From Planctomycetaceae bacterium (GTDB lineage: Bacteria > Planctomycetota > Planctomycetia > Pirellulales > Pirellulaceae), in contig JAHEAM010000189.1 of NCBI GenBank assembly GCA_024642765.1, forward strand, positions 1 to 7,344: DNA of 7,344 nucleotides, in the 5' to 3' direction. A program made the position numbers and the translations under genes. Below, piece after piece: positions 5,042 through 7,344 of this stretch (positions are counted from its first letter, which is position 1; the number at the start of each line of letters is the position of its first letter). Below the pieces are notes generated by a model. It did no database searches. It was given only the letters and a program-made list of their open reading frames with translations, and was not told the DNA's origin.

Positions 5042-5236
5042 ACGACTATTTCAGGATTAAACTAAATTGTCCGGAAAAACAACTCGTGGTTAAATGCCAA
5101 TTCGCCACAGACGATTACGGCCAAAGGAACATTGATTTTCGCATTCGATGGCGATAAAAAAAGACTCACCTCACCAACATATCCTTTCCTCAGACCTTAC
5201 TCATGAAAACCACGCACGAGAACTGGGTGACGGCCA

Positions 5237-5536
5237 ATGGCTGGGTATCCGTTTGAAAGTCCCCAGGTGAACGAATTAGAGTCCGGCTACTACTGCGTTG
5301 CCGTCGAAGTAGAAGCTGCGTTCAAACCCCAAGGCGAAGTGGGGTGTTATCGATTTCCCGCAATGCTCGTTGCCGACGTCGAAATGAGGGAAGATATCGA
5401 TTTGGAAATTCGATTGCTGCAAGGGCTGCGGACCAGTACGATTGTCGTTCGACTCGCGAATGGAACGATTGCCTTGAATCTTGGCGATTCGGTCTCGAAT
5501 GGGGTCGTCGGCGACGAAGGTTTTTTTTATCGATAA
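5237..5536 (+). CDS. Small protein of unknown function upstream of a glycosyltransferase, 99 aa
   Basis: I do not recognise this protein. It has no signal or membrane segment. The sequence alternates short hydrophobic strands, such as YYCVAVEVEAAF (18-29), FPAMLVADVEM, STIVVRLANGTIALNLGD, which suggests a small beta domain. The ATG at 5237 has GGTGA seven to eleven bases upstream. It ends 22 bp before the glycosyltransferase gene and probably shares its transcript. Its last codons are formed by a T8 run (5521-5528). Loss of one T would join it in frame with the glycosyltransferase, so the two may be one gene split by a frameshift or linked by slippage. A 17-codon frame starting at ATG 5203 overlaps its start in another frame. 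Confidence 0.5.
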   Translation: MAGYPFESPQVNELESGYYCVAVEVEAAFKPQGEVGCYRFPAMLVADVEMREDIDLEIRLLQGLRTSTIVVRLANGTIALNLGDSVSNGVVGDEGFFYR

Positions 5537-5549
5537 GATCGAGAAAAGC

Positions 5550-5553
5550 GAGG
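5550..5553 (+). promoter_or_regulatory. Ribosome binding site setting the glycosyltransferase start
   Basis: GAGG lies five bases before the GTG at 5559. It supports that start over the upstream in-frame ATG at 5481, which lies inside the preceding gene. Confidence 0.6.
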
Positions 5554-5558
5554 CTTCT

Positions 5559-6866
5559 GTGATCGTTCTGCTCCCTAACTGCGGTTTCATATCGGAAACG
5601 TCGCGGATGATCGCTATTTCCCGCGCGCTTGGGGCTCGAGGCAATCCGACGTTGATCGCGTCGCATGGGGGGCCTTACGAACACTTGCTCGACGAAGCAG
5701 GAATTCAATGGGAGCGTCTCGAACCGGCGATGGGGCCGACAGAATCTCAAGCTTTTCTCGATGGACTGTTGTCAATTGCCAAAGGCGACAAACCCATGTA
5801 TAGCGACGATTATATACGCGCGGCCGTGCGCGCTGAGGCTGCATGGTTTAGTCGAGTGGGAGCCGTTCTTGCCGTGACCGGCTTCAACCTGACGACGTAC
5901 GTTTCGAGCCGCGTTGCCAAAATCCCGATCGCGACATCGCATGGGGGATCGTTTGTCCCGCCAGTTCTCGACCGTGGCCTGTGCCCGATTCCGGTGAATC
6001 CAACTGAGCCAAAAATGAAGCGTTTGCCCAGATTCGTGCAGCGCTGGCTGGCTAATAATGTGCCCCGCTGGCTCAAGGCGTCGGTCCGCGACCTGGGGCG
6101 AATCGCTGACGAATTTGGTGTTCAGAAGCTGCCGAGCTTCATGGCACTGATGTGTGGAGATCTAACGCTTGTCACTGAGATTCCCGAGGTGCTAGGTATC
6201 TCTCGAATCGACTTGGAGTCATGGCGGCCATGGCGGCGCAAGCTGTGGCCATCAACGACGTTTCGCTATACCGGTCCCTTATTCGCCCAGCTCGAACGTC
6301 CGGTCCCGACACGGGTTGATGAATTCCTGCGCGGAGAGGAACCCATAGTCTACCTCGCGCCCACCAGCGTGCCGTCCGAGTTCCTGCGCGAACTGATTTG
6401 CGCGGTCAGCGCGGCGGGTGTGCGCGTGCTCGTCGGGGCGACCATCCACGACGTGCGTGAACTTGAAACTGACCGCATCATGATCGAGGGGATACTGCCC
6501 AATCACGTGATCATGGAGCGAGTTTCCGCCTGCGTGATTATGGGTGGTCAAGGTAGCGTGCAGACCGCGATGAAGTGTGGCACTCCATTCGTCGGTATGC
6601 CATACCACGGCGAGCAGGAACTCAACGTCGCTATCGCCGAGACGCAGGGATTGGCGATTCGGTTGTCACCGTTTGTCGGCGGTACCGCGCGGATGACGGA
6701 TGCAGTCAAGCGGTTGCTCACCGTGCCATCGTTTCGCGGAAACGCTCAGCGAATGAAGGCTCAGTATGCTGGTGTCGACGGAGCCGATGGCTGTGCTCGC
6801 GCAATTATCGATTATCTCGGTATTCGAGGCCATGCCTCACCTGCTCGAAAGTCGTCCAGCAACTGA
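5559..6866 (+). CDS. GT-B glycosyltransferase, family 1 (UDP-glycosyltransferase / MGT-like), 435 aa
   Basis: Transfers a sugar from a nucleotide donor to an unknown acceptor in the cytoplasm. The N-terminus reads VIVLLPNCGF...RMIAISRALGARGNPTLIASHGG, the usual first Rossmann strand and helix of a GT-B acceptor domain. The C-terminal donor domain has GILPNHVIMERVSACVIMGG, GGQGSVQTAMKCGTPFVGMP (329-348) and HGEQELN (350-356), matching the donor-binding signature region of GT1 enzymes. Family members usually have His before the 'GG-G' (HGG); here it is Met328. Length is normal for the family. The GTG start at 5559 puts the first strand at the N-terminus and has GAGG upstream; ATG 5481 would add 26 atypical residues. 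G+C is clearly higher than in the cassette and exported-protein genes. Substrate cannot be inferred; lipid, carotenoid or secondary metabolite are all possible. Confidence 0.88.
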   Translation: MIVLLPNCGFISETSRMIAISRALGARGNPTLIASHGGPYEHLLDEAGIQWERLEPAMGPTESQAFLDGLLSIAKGDKPMYSDDYIRAAVRAEAAWFSRVGAVLAVTGFNLTTYVSSRVAKIPIATSHGGSFVPPVLDRGLCPIPVNPTEPKMKRLPRFVQRWLANNVPRWLKASVRDLGRIADEFGVQKLPSFMALMCGDLTLVTEIPEVLGISRIDLESWRPWRRKLWPSTTFRYTGPLFAQLERPVPTRVDEFLRGEEPIVYLAPTSVPSEFLRELICAVSAAGVRVLVGATIHDVRELETDRIMIEGILPNHVIMERVSACVIMGGQGSVQTAMKCGTPFVGMPYHGEQELNVAIAETQGLAIRLSPFVGGTARMTDAVKRLLTVPSFRGNAQRMKAQYAGVDGADGCARAIIDYLGIRGHASPARKSSSN

Positions 6867-6877
6867 ACATCGATCAT

Positions 6878-7087
6878 TTATGTCACTTTGCCGGTTGATG
6901 TGAGCATTCCGTTTTGAATCGCCGGATCCAATAGGCCAAACCAACCGCCAGTCCGGACCAATTTCATGCCCGGGTAGGTTCGGCTCACAAGTTCCGTTGT
7001 GTCAATCGCGCGGCCATATCTAATTTCTTGTTGCCGAGGTTTGAAAATCTGGTCAAGGCGTTCCATACGTTCGACATCATCGATCAC
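6878..7087 (-). CDS. Possible short gene or gene fragment, 69 aa
   Basis: This frame starts at GTG 7087 (or ATG 7066) and ends 11 bp from the glycosyltransferase stop on the opposite strand. It contains a plausible protein-like stretch, YGRAIDTTELV, then YPGMKLVRTGGWFGLLDPAI. I do not recognise a family. It overlaps the + strand frame 7028-7279 in antisense, so only one can be real in the overlap. It could be the C-terminal remnant of a larger gene. Confidence 0.3.
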   Translation of the reverse strand: MIDDVERMERLDQIFKPRQQEIRYGRAIDTTELVSRTYPGMKLVRTGGWFGLLDPAIQNGMLTSTGKVT

Positions 7088-7279
7088 GACGGACCGCTCA
7101 ACGGAGAGATCAGGGCCAGCTCATTTGCCGTCGCCGGCATGAAGGCCTTAGAGCTGCCGCAGGAAACGATCGAAAGCGCATTGCGATTCGAATTCGACTT
7201 GCCACTACCCGATCGAGTCAGCTACGCCCGCGGCCAAGATGTTTGGAACGCGTATAAATCGTGCTTGAGCAAACAATAA
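7028..7279 (+). CDS. Possible gene or 3' remnant of a gene, up to 83 aa
   Basis: The frame is open from 6935 and its start is uncertain: TTG 7028 is the first listed candidate and the first ATG is at 7139. The part from about 7040 onward has regular codon use and protein-like content: NLVKAFHTFDIIDHDGPLNG, KALELPQETIESALRFEFD and ARGQDVWNAYKSCL near the end. There is no signal peptide or membrane segment, and I know no family. The missing start and clean stop fit the 3' end of a truncated gene. Confidence 0.4.
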   Translation: MLPRFENLVKAFHTFDIIDHDGPLNGEIRASSFAVAGMKALELPQETIESALRFEFDLPLPDRVSYARGQDVWNAYKSCLSKQ

Positions 7280-7344
7280 TTCGAAGTCAGTTTCGATTGT
7301 TCACAATGGTCATTGGTGGTAATTCAATTGTGCCACGCCAAATA

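Noticed and set aside
5203..5256. 17-codon open frame (MKTTHENWV...) as a leader peptide
   Set aside because: It is too short to judge, with no attenuator-like hairpin after it; it may just be a chance frame or part of a frameshifted start.
5276..5750. Long minus-strand frames opposite the small gene and the glycosyltransferase
   Set aside because: They are antisense to well-supported coding sequence and have Arg-rich, low-quality translations.
7301..7336. CACAAT...ATTGTG inverted repeat near the right edge
   Set aside because: The arms are only six bases and AT-rich with a long gap, which is easily expected by chance.

Overview
The window looks like a piece of a Planctomycetota chromosome, probably Pirellulaceae/Rhodopirellula-like. 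This rests on the style of several proteins rather than on a marker gene. Examples are a 'YSIRELLL' N-terminal membrane anchor, a small B-box-type zinc-binding protein with two membrane segments, an exported LTxxQ-type protein and weak or absent ribosome binding sites. No rRNA, tRNA, CRISPR array or insertion sequence was seen.

Bases 1-3063 form an array of integron-type gene cassettes. Five unrelated + strand genes each sit in one unit, and the units are separated by about 91-bp imperfect inverted repeats built like attC sites. The sites are at 1-72 (left end cut off by the window), 734-824, 1220-1311, 1913-2023 and 2465-2555. Each complete site has an outer AAC...GTT pair and a GC-rich stem. 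On the left arm it also has two unpaired bases at fixed positions: G, nine bases after AAC, and A, seven or eight bases later. The strongest proof is that the last 8-10 bases of each cassette are the reverse complement of the first 8-10 bases of the same cassette (cassette 1: 10; 2: 8; 3: 10; 4: 8; 5: 9 of 10). This is what a circular cassette carrying its own attC would leave behind. Predicted crossover points are G66/T67, G818/T819, G1305/T1306, G2017/T2018 and G2549/T2550. No integrase gene is in the window; from the array's orientation it should lie to the left.

The cassette genes encode a membrane-anchored protein of unknown function (95-739), a small hypothetical protein (876-1202), a SUKH (SMI1/KNR4)-like protein that may be an immunity factor (1321-1929), a hypothetical protein (2039-2458) and a membrane-anchored coiled-coil protein (2571-3062). 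The fifth cassette keeps the first bases of its attC, with AAC changed to AAT, and then the site vanishes. The array therefore ends, or was broken, at about 3063.

Bases 3064-3710 hold no convincing gene. Next come a B-box-like membrane protein (+, 3711-4091) and, tail to tail with it, an exported LTxxQ-type protein (-, 4175-4990). They share a bidirectional terminator whose loop contains the stop codon of the second gene. After a 246-bp divergent gap lie a small unknown gene (5237-5536) and a GT-B family 1 glycosyltransferase (5559-6866), probably co-transcribed and joined by a T8 tract that could allow slippage. The right end (6878-7279) holds two mutually overlapping antisense open frames, at most one of which is likely real in the overlap.
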